DNA from: an uncultured Paracoccaceae bacterium
Lineage (GTDB): Bacteria; Pseudomonadota; Alphaproteobacteria; Rhodobacterales; Rhodobacteraceae
Assembly: GCA_947502145.1 (NCBI GenBank)
Contig: CANMYO010000001.1
Location: forward strand, 868,001-932,000
Direction: 5' to 3'
Length of the DNA: 64,000 nt
Position numbers and translations under genes: made by a program. The notes beneath the pieces are model-generated. The model was not told where the DNA came from and searched no databases. It saw only the letters and a program-made list of their open reading frames with translations. Below, in pieces: positions 30,361-40,300 of the stretch (its first letter is position 1; each line of letters begins with the position of its first letter).

Positions 30361-32460
30361 ATGACGGATGAGCCGGACACAGACGCACCAACCCGGTCGC
30401 CCGTCGCGCCGTGGACGATGATGCTGACGGCATTTTGTGCGCTGGTAGCGCTGGCCCATCTTTATGTCGCAATCGACCCGATCATTTCCGAAACTGCCCG
30501 CAACGCCTACCACTTTGCGGTTTTTGCCTTTCTGGCCTGCGTATTTTATCCGCTGATCGGTAAGCGCGGGACGGCCAGCAAGCCGCTCTTGTTCTTTGAT
30601 GTGGCTTTTGGTGTGATGATTGCGATCTCGGCGGTTTGGCTCGTCTCTGCAGAAAACGCAATCTATGACCGCGGCGTCAAACTCGCACCGCTGGATTGGA
30701 TTGCAACGATCATCTGCGTGGTGGGCGCAATAGATTTGACCCGGCGGTTGACTGGATGGATTATCCCGACGCTGATCGTGCTGGCGCTGACATATGTCGG
30801 ATTCTGGGGGCAATTCGTTGGTGGTGTCTTCCGCTTTCCAGGGCTGTCTTGGGAAACGGTCGCTTTCCGGTCGATCTTTGGCGACGACGCGATGTTCGGT
30901 TCCATCGCGCGGATTTCGTCGACCTATGTTTTCCTGTTCATCATTTTTGGCGCTTTCCTGCTACGTTCGGGGGCAGGGGAATTTGTAATTGACCTTGCCC
31001 GCGCAATCGCCGGGAAATTGGTTGGTGGACCCGGCATCGTTGCGGTCATCGCGTCGGGTCTGACCGGAACGATTTCTGGCTCTGCCGTTGCCAATACGGC
31101 CTCGACCGGGGTAATCACCATCCCGTTGATGAAAAAGGCTGGCTTCCATCCGAAATTCGCAGGCGGGGTCGAGGCTGCATCCTCAACCGGAGGGCAACTT
31201 ATGCCGCCGATCATGGGGGCCGGGGCCTTTGTCATGGCCGCCTTTACCCAGATTCCATATGAAAACATCGTTGCCGCCGCCGCCCTGCCCGCGCTGCTAT
31301 ATTTTCTGTCTGTGGCGTTCTTTGTACGGATCGAGGCCAAGCGGCTTGACCTGCCACCGATGGAAAGCAACGGCCAAACCCTGTGGACAGCGTTTCGCAA
31401 AGGCGGGGCCAGCTTTGTCTTTCCCATTGCGCTGCTGATCGGGCTGCTGGTGTCGGGATATACGCCAACTTATGCTGCCGTCTTTGGTATCATCGCGGTG
31501 GTCGCATCCAGTTGGCTGACGCAAAACCCGATGGGACCAAAAGCCGTGATCGAAGCCTTGGCGATGGGCACAAAGGGTATGATCCTGACAGCCGTGCTGC
31601 TTTGTTCGGTTGGCCTGATCGTCAACGTGATTGCCACTGCAGGCGTTGGCAATACGTTCAGTCTGATGATCGCGGAATGGGCTGGCGGGAATATCCTGCT
31701 GGCCATCGTGCTGATCGCCTTGGCGTCCCTGATCCTTGGCATGGGGCTGCCGGTGACTGCCGCCTACATCGTTCTGGCCACATTGTCTGCGCCCGCACTG
31801 GCCGGATTGATCGCGGATCAGTTTGTGATTGACGCATTGACCAATGGCGCGTTGAACGACAGCGCGCGCGCTGTGCTGATGTTGGCGGCGCCCGAAACGA
31901 TGGAGGCCATCCTGGCCCCGATGCCGCGCAGTGATGCCAGCGCACTGGTTGCCGGCCTCCCGCTTGAGGTCGCCAGCCCTCTGCGCAATCTTACCGTAAC
32001 ACCAGAGGCGGCGCTGACCGCCTTGTTGTCAGCGCATATGATCATTTTCTGGCTGAGCCAGGACAGCAACGTAACGCCGCCTGTGGCCTTGGCCGCTTTT
32101 ACCGCTGCCGCGATTGCAAAAGCGCCCGCAATGGCCACAGGTTTCGCCAGTTGGAAACTTGCAAAGGGGCTTTATATCGTGCCCGTCCTTTTTGCCTATA
32201 CGCCGCTTCTGTCTGATGACTGGGGCGCGGTTCTGACCGTGTTTGGTTTTGCCGTTGTCGGAATATATGCGCTGGCCGCGGGCCTGCAGGGCTGCATGGA
32301 AAGCCCGACCGGGTTGGGTGTTCGCGCCCTGTTACTGCTTGCCGGCGTTGCCTGTATCTGGCCGGGCAATCTGTGGCTGAATCTGGCGGGTGCCGTTACG
32401 ACGCTTGCTTTGCTGGCGTTCAACCTTTCCTCGGCCCGCACACCGCAGGCCGCAACCTGA
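30361..32460 (+). CDS. TRAP transporter fused permease (TAXI type)
   Basis: A 699-residue inner-membrane protein joining the small (about four-helix) and large (about twelve-helix) TRAP permease subunits in one chain, as usual for TAXI systems. The segments GLTGTISGSAVANTASTGVI and GGVEAASSTGGQLMPPIMGA are DctM hallmarks. The ATG at 30361 behind GAGGGG is preferred to the TTG at 30346. The next gene starts 17 bases after its stop, so the Anbu gene set may share this transcript. Confidence 0.93.
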   Translation: MTDEPDTDAPTRSPVAPWTMMLTAFCALVALAHLYVAIDPIISETARNAYHFAVFAFLACVFYPLIGKRGTASKPLLFFDVAFGVMIAISAVWLVSAENAIYDRGVKLAPLDWIATIICVVGAIDLTRRLTGWIIPTLIVLALTYVGFWGQFVGGVFRFPGLSWETVAFRSIFGDDAMFGSIARISSTYVFLFIIFGAFLLRSGAGEFVIDLARAIAGKLVGGPGIVAVIASGLTGTISGSAVANTASTGVITIPLMKKAGFHPKFAGGVEAASSTGGQLMPPIMGAGAFVMAAFTQIPYENIVAAAALPALLYFLSVAFFVRIEAKRLDLPPMESNGQTLWTAFRKGGASFVFPIALLIGLLVSGYTPTYAAVFGIIAVVASSWLTQNPMGPKAVIEALAMGTKGMILTAVLLCSVGLIVNVIATAGVGNTFSLMIAEWAGGNILLAIVLIALASLILGMGLPVTAAYIVLATLSAPALAGLIADQFVIDALTNGALNDSARAVLMLAAPETMEAILAPMPRSDASALVAGLPLEVASPLRNLTVTPEAALTALLSAHMIIFWLSQDSNVTPPVALAAFTAAAIAKAPAMATGFASWKLAKGLYIVPVLFAYTPLLSDDWGAVLTVFGFAVVGIYALAAGLQGCMESPTGLGVRALLLLAGVACIWPGNLWLNLAGAVTTLALLAFNLSSARTPQAAT

Positions 32461-32477
32461 CACGAGCAACCGATCAT

Positions 32478-33251
32478 ATGAGTGTCGAAATCGACGCGCT
32501 GCTGGACTACGCGGTCCCGCAGCCCTGTGTTCTGCTGCTGCAAATCGTGGCGCAATCCGGGTCAGATCAGACCGTTGACGGCAGTCTGACCCTATCCGCG
32601 CACAAGGATCACAGCGTTGCGCCGGGGGATAATGGCGGCGGGCAGCGAATCTGGCTGACTGCGACCGGCGATTTTCGCGCGCGTTACAAGGCTACCGCGC
32701 TGGTCTCGCGCACGCGCCCGGTGCTGGACGGTCTTGCTGCCACCCCCCTTCACGCGCTTCCGCCGGATGTGATCCCCTATCTGATGTCGTCGCGCTATTG
32801 CTTTGCCGATGCCTTGGGGGAATTCCTGTATCGGTTCAGTTACATGACGGGCGGCACACTGGTGCAGGCGCTGTCCGATTGGTGTCGCACGGAACTGACC
32901 TACGACATTTTTGCCAGCGATCCGCAGACCACAAGCCTTGATACATTTCACAGCCGCCGGGGCGTCTGCCGCGATTTCGCGCACCTGCTGATTACCATGT
33001 GCCGGTCCTCGGCAATCCCGGCGCGCATGGTCAGCGTCTATAGTCCCGATGCGACGCCGCAGGACTTTCACGCCGTTGCCGAGGTGTTTCTGGATGGCCA
33101 GTGGCACCTGATTGACCCGACCGGCATGACGACGGCAGACCGCATGGTCCGCATTTGCGTCGGTCGCGACGCGGCCGAGGTGGCCTTCCTGACCTCCTTT
33201 GGGCTGATCACGCTGAAAAATCAGGTAGTTAACGTGCGGGACAAGCCCTGA
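32478..33251 (+). CDS. Transglutaminase-like cysteine hydrolase (first of two)
   Basis: A 257-residue protein with the transglutaminase-like core. The triad is visible as C164 (RRGVCRDFAHL), H198 (QDFHAVAEVFL) and D213 (HLIDPTG). The N-terminal region resembles the bacterial transglutaminase-like N-terminal domain. No signal peptide is seen. Members of this family accompany Anbu, alpha-E and ATP-grasp genes and may be peptidases or amidases. The ribosome binding site is weak, and translation may depend on the upstream permease gene. Confidence 0.85.
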   Translation: MSVEIDALLDYAVPQPCVLLLQIVAQSGSDQTVDGSLTLSAHKDHSVAPGDNGGGQRIWLTATGDFRARYKATALVSRTRPVLDGLAATPLHALPPDVIPYLMSSRYCFADALGEFLYRFSYMTGGTLVQALSDWCRTELTYDIFASDPQTTSLDTFHSRRGVCRDFAHLLITMCRSSAIPARMVSVYSPDATPQDFHAVAEVFLDGQWHLIDPTGMTTADRMVRICVGRDAAEVAFLTSFGLITLKNQVVNVRDKP

Positions 33252-33287
33252 GTTCGCAATCTGGTTGCTGTCTCGGCGAATCCCCCT

Positions 33288-34727
33288 ATGGTTAACTTCA
33301 TGACAGATGAAAGTAGCCATTTCGACGAAATGAGACTGGACGCCAGCGCAGTCCGCGATCCCTACAAGAATTATCACGATTGGTTTTCAGACCAAAATCC
33401 CACACGTCTCAGGCAAAAGCACAAAGAGGCGGAAGCCTTTTTTCGCCGCACCGGGATTACCTTCAACGTCTATGGTCAGTCCGAGGCGCAGGAAAGGCTT
33501 ATTCCGTTTGATCTGGTGCCCCGGATCATCGCCAATCGCGAGTGGACAAAACTGTCTCGTGGCATTGAACAACGGGTCCGTGCGATCAACGCATTTCTGC
33601 ACGATATCTATAACGGCCAAGAAATTCTGAAGTCCGGGCGGGTTCCGCGGGAATTGATCGCGCAGAATGACGCCTTCTTGCCGCAAATGATGGGGTTCAC
33701 CCCACCTGGCGGCGTCTACACGCACATCGTCGGAACCGATATCGTTCGCACCGGCGAAGATGATTTCTTTGTCCTGGAAGATAACGCACGAACCCCCTCC
33801 GGTGTGAGCTATATGCTCGAAAACCGCGAAACCATGCTACAGATGTTCCCCGAGCTGTTCAGCAAGATCAAAGTACAGCGGGTTAACGACTACCCCAAGA
33901 ATCTGCGCCGTTCGCTGGGCGAAGCAGCACCAAGCACTTGCGAAGGCAAGCCGCGTGTCGCGGTGCTGACCCCCGGCATGTATAATTCGGCCTATTACGA
34001 ACACAGCTTTCTTGCCGATCAGATGGGGGCAGAACTGGTTGAGGGTCATGATCTGCGTGTCATTGATGGCCATATCGCGATGCGGACGACACAGGGGTAC
34101 AAGCGCATTGATGTGCTGTATCGCCGTGTAGATGACGAATTCCTTGACCCGCTGTCGTTCAATCCGACGTCCATGTTGGGTGTGCCGGGGATCATGGATG
34201 TCTACCGCGCTGGCAATATCACGATTGCCAATGCCCCGGGCACCGGGGTCGCGGACGACAAGGCAATTTACAGCTATATGCCCGACATCGTTGAATTCTA
34301 TACCGGCGAAAAGGCAATCCTGAAGAACGTCGAAACCTTTCGGTGCTCTGAACCCGATAGTCTTTCCTATGTGCTTGATAACCTTGCTGATCTGGTTGTC
34401 AAAGAGGTGCACGGTTCTGGCGGGTATGGGATGCTGGTTGGCCCTGCGGCCTCCAAAAAGGAACTCAGGGACTTTGCCGACAAGCTGAAAGCGAGGCCGG
34501 GCAATTACATCGCCCAGCCGACCCTGTCCCTATCCACGGTACCGATTTTTGTGAAAAACGGCCTGGCACCGCGCCACGTGGACCTGCGCCCATTTGTGCT
34601 GGTATCGCCAAACGAGGTGAACATCGCGCCCGGCGGTCTGACCCGCGTCGCGTTGAAAGCCGGTAGCCTGGTGGTCAATTCGTCCCAAGGCGGCGGCACA
34701 AAAGACACCTGGGTACTGGAGGACTGA
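33288..34727 (+). CDS. Circularly permuted ATP-grasp family protein
   Basis: A 479-residue protein of the circularly permuted ATP-grasp type 2 group (COG2308-like). Typical segments are FDEMRLDASAVRDPYKNY, FFVLEDNARTPSGVSYMLEN, KEVHGSGGYGMLVGP and AKPGNYIAQPTLSLS-like LKARPGNYIAQPTLSLS. It is predicted to ligate an amine to a carboxylate using ATP, perhaps making a peptide tag or small peptide. The start is uncertain between 33288 and the ATG at 33300. It is followed by the alpha-E gene after one base. Confidence 0.9.
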   Translation: MVNFMTDESSHFDEMRLDASAVRDPYKNYHDWFSDQNPTRLRQKHKEAEAFFRRTGITFNVYGQSEAQERLIPFDLVPRIIANREWTKLSRGIEQRVRAINAFLHDIYNGQEILKSGRVPRELIAQNDAFLPQMMGFTPPGGVYTHIVGTDIVRTGEDDFFVLEDNARTPSGVSYMLENRETMLQMFPELFSKIKVQRVNDYPKNLRRSLGEAAPSTCEGKPRVAVLTPGMYNSAYYEHSFLADQMGAELVEGHDLRVIDGHIAMRTTQGYKRIDVLYRRVDDEFLDPLSFNPTSMLGVPGIMDVYRAGNITIANAPGTGVADDKAIYSYMPDIVEFYTGEKAILKNVETFRCSEPDSLSYVLDNLADLVVKEVHGSGGYGMLVGPAASKKELRDFADKLKARPGNYIAQPTLSLSTVPIFVKNGLAPRHVDLRPFVLVSPNEVNIAPGGLTRVALKAGSLVVNSSQGGGTKDTWVLED

Positions 34728-34728
34728 C

Positions 34729-35670
34729 ATGCTGGGAAAAACTGCAGGCGGCCTTTACTGGATGTTCCGGTTTCTGGAACGGGCAGAGCATACTGCACGC
34801 CTTGTCGAGGCCGGTTTTCGCATCGCGCTGACCCGCTCGACCGATGCCGAAAGTGAATGGAAATCGGTTGTTACAACCTCAGGTCAGTTGAACGGCTATT
34901 TGGCGCGCCATGGCACGTTTAATGCCGGGGACGTTGTTGATTACCTGCTGCGGGACACAGAGAACCCGTCGTCGGTCCTGTCGGTGACCAAAGCGGCCCG
35001 TGACAATGCCCGGCTGGTGCGCACCGCGCTTACGACCGAGGTGTGGACCGCTGTCAATGAAAGCTGGATGACGACAAAGGCACTGATAGACAGGCCGATC
35101 CGTGAAACAGAATTGCCGGCGGTGCTCGACACGATCCGCCAGCAATCAGCGTTGGTACGGGGTGCCCTGCATGGCACAATGCTGCGCAATGATATCTATG
35201 ATTTCGCACGCATTGGCACGTTTATCGAAAGGGCGGACAGCACCGCCCGGATCATTGATGTGAAGTATTACACGCTGCTGCCATCGACCAGTTTTGTCGG
35301 TTCGCGACTGGACAACGTGCAGTGGGAAACGATCCTCAGGTCGGTTTCGGCGCATCGCGCGTTTCGCTGGCTCGACGAAGAGGAAATGAATGCCGCCGCG
35401 ATTGCAAAGTTCCTGATCCTCGACCGCCGTTTGCCGCGCTCGTTGATCTTTAGTGTTGGGCAGATGACGGAGAACCTGAATTATCTGGCCGAGACTTACG
35501 GGGAGCGGATGATCTGTACCGATCTGGCCACAGAAATGCGCGCGCGTCTGGCAAATCGCGACATCAATTCGATCTTTGAAGAAGGCTTGCACCAGTTCAT
35601 TAGCGGTTTCCTGCGGGACAACAATGCGCTGGGGCTTCAAATTGAACGCGATTACCGGTTTGTGGGGTAG
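34729..35670 (+). CDS. Alpha-E domain protein
   Basis: A 313-residue all-helical protein of the alpha-E (DUF403) family, beginning LGKTAGGLYWMFRFLERAEH. The family almost always sits next to the permuted ATP-grasp gene and may work with it. GGAGG six bases before the ATG overlaps the end of the preceding gene. Its enzymatic role is unknown. Confidence 0.9.
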   Translation: MLGKTAGGLYWMFRFLERAEHTARLVEAGFRIALTRSTDAESEWKSVVTTSGQLNGYLARHGTFNAGDVVDYLLRDTENPSSVLSVTKAARDNARLVRTALTTEVWTAVNESWMTTKALIDRPIRETELPAVLDTIRQQSALVRGALHGTMLRNDIYDFARIGTFIERADSTARIIDVKYYTLLPSTSFVGSRLDNVQWETILRSVSAHRAFRWLDEEEMNAAAIAKFLILDRRLPRSLIFSVGQMTENLNYLAETYGERMICTDLATEMRARLANRDINSIFEEGLHQFISGFLRDNNALGLQIERDYRFVG

Positions 35671-35673
35671 GAC

Positions 35674-36471
35674 ATGGAACTCAAGATCACCCACACAACG
35701 ACCTATAGCTACAACGAGCCGGTCAAATATGCATTGCAACAAGCCCGGTTGCGCCCCCTAAGCGACCGCCAACAAACCGTGCAGGAGTGGACGCTGGACA
35801 TAACCGGCGCCCGGGTCGAAGCAAGCTATCGCGATCACCACGGCAATCAAACCGACCTGATTTCTGCGGAGCGGGCAACAACCGAGGTTGTCATAACCGC
35901 CCGCGGGATCGTGCAGACGGCCGACACTGCCGGGGTGCTTGGCAAAGTCTATGGTGCCGCGCCGCTTTGGTATTTTTGCCAACCCTCTGAACAGACGAAG
36001 CCGGGCAACAAGATCAAGGCATTGGCGGGTCTGATCAAGAGCACGGACGACCCGCTAGACGACTTGCATCATCTGTCTGCAGAGATTCTCAATGCATTGC
36101 CCTACCAGATTGGCGTCACGGCGCCGAAAACCACCGCAGAAGAAGCCCTGGCAGGCGACGGCGGCGTTTGTCAGGATCATGCACAGATCATGGTCGCAGC
36201 CGCGCGGCAGGCTGGTCTGCCAGCGCGCTATGTCTCTGGCTACCTGATGATGAACGACCGTGTCGATCAGGACGCCAGCCATGCCTGGGCAGAGGTGCAC
36301 CTTGATTCGATCGGCTGGGTGGGGTTTGACGTTTCAAACGGGATTTGCCCGGATGAGCGATACGTTCGGATCGCGACCGGGCGGGACGCAAGGGATGCTG
36401 CACCGCTGTCAGGCATGCGAATAGGCAAGGCAGACGAATCGATGATTGTGTCGCTGCAGGTGCAACAGTAA
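35674..36471 (+). CDS. Transglutaminase-like protein (second of two)
   Basis: A 265-residue protein with the bacterial transglutaminase-like N-terminal domain (LKITHTTTYSYNEPVKYA). A transglutaminase core follows with C166 (GGVCQDHAQIM), H203 (ASHAWAEVHL) and D219 (WVGFDVSNG). It starts three bases after the alpha-E stop. This is the copy most often linked to Anbu. Confidence 0.9.
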   Translation: MELKITHTTTYSYNEPVKYALQQARLRPLSDRQQTVQEWTLDITGARVEASYRDHHGNQTDLISAERATTEVVITARGIVQTADTAGVLGKVYGAAPLWYFCQPSEQTKPGNKIKALAGLIKSTDDPLDDLHHLSAEILNALPYQIGVTAPKTTAEEALAGDGGVCQDHAQIMVAAARQAGLPARYVSGYLMMNDRVDQDASHAWAEVHLDSIGWVGFDVSNGICPDERYVRIATGRDARDAAPLSGMRIGKADESMIVSLQVQQ

Positions 36472-36507
36472 AAGCGGTTCACGACTGCACCTGATTGGAA
36501 CCACCCT

Positions 36508-37239
36508 ATGACCTATTGCGTTGCCCTGCGACTGAACAAAGGCCTTGTCTTTATGTCAGACACCCGCACCAACGCTGGCGTCGATAATTTTTCAATGGCG
36601 CGCAAGATGTTCACCTGGACGGTCCCGGGCGAACGGTCGATTACGATCATGACGGCGGGCAATCTGGCGACAACGCAGGCGCTGATCTCGGTAATCGAAG
36701 AACGCTCTAAGGTGCCCGATGACCGTGATCCGACGATTCTGCGCGTTCCCACCATGTTTCAGGTTGCACGGTTGGTGGGAAAGACCCTGAAAGAGGTCAT
36801 CACCGAAAGCGGCGGTGAGGGGCCGACCTCTGACGCGAAGTTCCGCGCCACCGTGATCGTTGGCGGACAGATCAACGGCGGTGAGCCGACGTTGTTTCTG
36901 GTCTATCCCGAAGGCAACTTTGTTGAGATCAGCACGGATGCCCCCTTCTTTCAGATCGGCGAAACCAAATACGGGAAGCCAATTCTGGTTCGCGCATACG
37001 ATCCCGAAATGTCGTTTGAGGACGCGGTCAAACTGCTGATGGTGTCGTTTGATTCAACATTGAAGGCCAATCTGTCAGTCGGGCTGCCTTTTGATGTGCT
37101 GATCTATGAAAATGGATCGCTTGATGGTCCTTGGCAATCGCGGATTGAACCGGACAATCCCTACTATCAGTCGATTTCGACCGGCTGGGGTGAAGCACTA
37201 CGTGAGGCGTTTGAATCACTGCCGGCGTTTGAACGCTAA
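36508..37239 (+). CDS. Anbu, ancestral proteasome beta-like hydrolase
   Basis: A 243-residue Ntn-hydrolase of the proteasome-type protease group (COG3484). MTYCVALRLNKGLVFMSDTR places Thr as residue 1 after Met removal, with the following aspartate (SDTR) and the RKMF segment in the places of proteasome active-site residues. Anbu forms helical dodecamer-like rings in other bacteria; substrates are unknown. It is the last gene of the ATP-grasp/alpha-E/transglutaminase set, 36 bases behind the transglutaminase. Confidence 0.92.
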   Translation: MTYCVALRLNKGLVFMSDTRTNAGVDNFSMARKMFTWTVPGERSITIMTAGNLATTQALISVIEERSKVPDDRDPTILRVPTMFQVARLVGKTLKEVITESGGEGPTSDAKFRATVIVGGQINGGEPTLFLVYPEGNFVEISTDAPFFQIGETKYGKPILVRAYDPEMSFEDAVKLLMVSFDSTLKANLSVGLPFDVLIYENGSLDGPWQSRIEPDNPYYQSISTGWGEALREAFESLPAFER

Positions 37240-37336
37240 ACGCCCTATGGTTGTGCAAATTTTTCGCGCACACTAGCCCTGCAAATCGTTTTGGGATAGT
37301 TTGCGAAGCTAATGCCCAACTGGACACGACATTCTC

Positions 37337-40300
37337 ATGGCTGCTCGCGATTTGACGGATTCGATTCTTAAACCCCAACCACTGATTATCGGGATTGGTG
37401 CCTCTGCCGGTGGGCTCGAAGCATTGCAGGACTTTTTGGCCAACCTGCCGGAAAATCACCAATACGCCATTGTTATTGTTCAACATCTTGATCCGGACCA
37501 CGACAGTCTGTTGTCGTCACTCCTGTCCAAGCGGACAAAAACGCCAGTCCATACCGCTAATGAGGGCGTCAAGGTCGAACCCGGCAATATCTACCTGATC
37601 GCTCCGGGCGATTCACTGACGGTGTCAGAAGGTGTTTTGCACACCGAAGACTTTGCCAAACCGCGTGGGCGCCGACGTCCGATTGATCAGTTCTTTGAAT
37701 CGCTGGCAGACAACTCAGGGTCGAACGCCGTCGCGGTCATTTTGTCCGGAACCGGAAGTGATGGCAGCAATGGGATCCGCGCCATCAAGGAACAGGGCGG
37801 CCTGGTTTTTGTGCAAGACCCCGAGCAGGCGAAATATGACGGCATGCCGCGCAGCGCGATCGAAACCGGCGCCCATGATCTGGTCTTGCCGGTGGGTGAA
37901 ATGGTCGACGTACTCAAGGATTACTTCAATCACCTTGGGGGGCTGGCACCGGCCAACCTGACCGACGCACAGTTTATCGAACGCGCCATGAAACACGTCC
38001 GCTATCGGACGGGGCATGATTTTCGCCATTACAAGCCAGCGACCCTGCTCCGCCGGATTGCGGTGCGGATGTCTGTGCTTGGGGTGACGCAGCCCAATGA
38101 CTATCTCAAGCGGTTGATCGAAACCCCGACAGAGGTGAACCGCCTGTTTCGGGACATTCTGATCAACGTCACCAGTTTTTTTCGCGATCCTGCGACTTTT
38201 GAACTGCTGGAAGAACAGGTCATCCCGCGCATTCTGGAAGAGGGCGATCCCGACAAGGAGGTGCGCGTCTGGGTTCCCGGCTGTTCGACCGGGCAAGAGG
38301 CATACACGATTGCGATGCTACTTGCGGACGCGGTTGAGCGGCTTGATGTTTCGCGCAAGATTTCGATTTTTGGTACGGATATCGACGATGACGCGCTGCG
38401 TATTGCGCGGCTTGGCGTATATCCCAATTCCGCCGGCGATGAGGTGCCTGAAAACCTGCTGCACAAGTACTTCAACTGGCGCCCTGACGGTTTTGAGGTC
38501 ACGTCAAAGCTGCGGGATATGGTGCGGTTTTCAAATCAGAGCATAATCAAGGACCCGCCGTTTTCGCGGTTGGACCTCGTATCCTGCCGCAACGTGTTGA
38601 TCTATTTCGACAATGAGCTTCAGGACGTGTCGATGCAGGTGTTCCAGTATGGACTGCGCGAAAACGGGTATTTGCTGCTTGGTTCCAGTGAAAGCCCGGG
38701 TCTGGTGAATGAATTTTTTGACGAGGTGTCGCACAAGCACCGCCTGTTCAAGCGACGTCCCGGTCAGGCTGCGCGCCTGGATCTCAATGGCCCGACCCGG
38801 CCAAGCCTGAAACGCCGCGCATTTGAACCCGAAGGCACGCCGAACGAAACAATCCCCTACGCAGAACATTTGTTGTCCGACTTCATGCCGCCCTATCTGG
38901 TGTTGAGCCATACCAACGAATTGCTGTTCGCGTCGGATCATGCCGCAAAATACCTGCAACTGCGCCCCGGTCGACCGCAGCTTGAGTTGATCAAGCTGAT
39001 GCGTCCTGAGCTAAGCACAGCCGTGCGCCGCGTTCTCAACCGCAAATTGGCGCCAAATGAAACCATCCTGCAAGAATTTCAGGGCGAGTTGGGCGGCGAG
39101 ACTGTCCGCATCAGGATCAGCCGGAAAAACCTGCCCGATGAACAACAGTTGCTCGTGTTCCAGGATCTCTTGATGCCAATTGAGGTTGAAGAGGATGAAC
39201 ACGCACTATCGATCATAAGCCCGCCAACCGAGTATATTCAGGAACTTGAGGTGGAACTGGACGAGGCGCGGCAAACGATCCGCACAACTGTCGAAGAACT
39301 TGAGACATCAAACGAAGAGCTAAAAAGCTCAAACGAAGAAATGATGTCGATGAACGAAGAATTGCGCTCTGCCAACGAAGAGCTGACCACCACCAATGAC
39401 GAGCTGAACAACAAGATCGCCGAGGTGCGTGAAATCAATGGCGATTTGCAAAACCTGATCAGTTCAACCCAGATCGCAACAGTGTTCCTTGATGACGACC
39501 TGAATTTGCGCAGCTTCACGTCAGAAGCCCAGCAAATGTTCCGTTTTGTGAAGGCAGATCAAGGGCGACGCATTGATGATATCGGCACCGATCTGGATAT
39601 TCGTGCGCTGATGGCCGATTGCCGTAAGGTTGCAGGCAATGGTCAGGTGATTGAAACGGAATACCAGACCACCGAAACTCAGGACATCTACAAGGCGCGG
39701 ATCGTGCCCTATCGTTCTGATGATGAGCTGACTGGCGGTGTGGTCTTTACCCTTGTGGACATCACTGAAATTCGCCGCCTCGCGATAGAGGCGGAACACC
39801 AGCGGCAACTTGCCCTCGATCACCTTGCTGAAATCAACGAACTTTACGACATCAGCCCGCAGGCGATGGCGCTGTTTTCGCATGAAATGGTTTATGTGCG
39901 CGCGAATGCCCGGCTTGCCGAAATCAATGGTCTGAAACCAAAGGACATGATCGGGAAGCATATTGAAGATGTCGTACCCGACATTGACGACCAAATCCTG
40001 CCACCGGTGCGTCAGGTCTTTGATACCGGACGCAAGATCGAGAATTTGAGGGTCGTTGGCCATAGCGCGCGCAATCCCAATGACGAACGGGTTTGGGAAA
40101 CCGACTATTATCCGGTCCGTGTGGGCGACACGATCCGGGGCGTTGGATTTAACGTCCGCGACATCACTGAACACGCGCGCATGTCGTTTGAACTGCGCCG
40201 TGTGATGCAGGAACTGCAGCATCGGGTGAAAAATATGCTGGCCAATGTGCTGGCGCTGGTGTCCCGCGCAAGCCGAGACGCCACAGCAGACAAGGAAATC

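Noticed and set aside
32592-33377. A 261-codon leftward frame opposite the first transglutaminase gene
   Set aside because: The plus-strand product has a complete catalytic triad; the reverse frame has none and no start signal.
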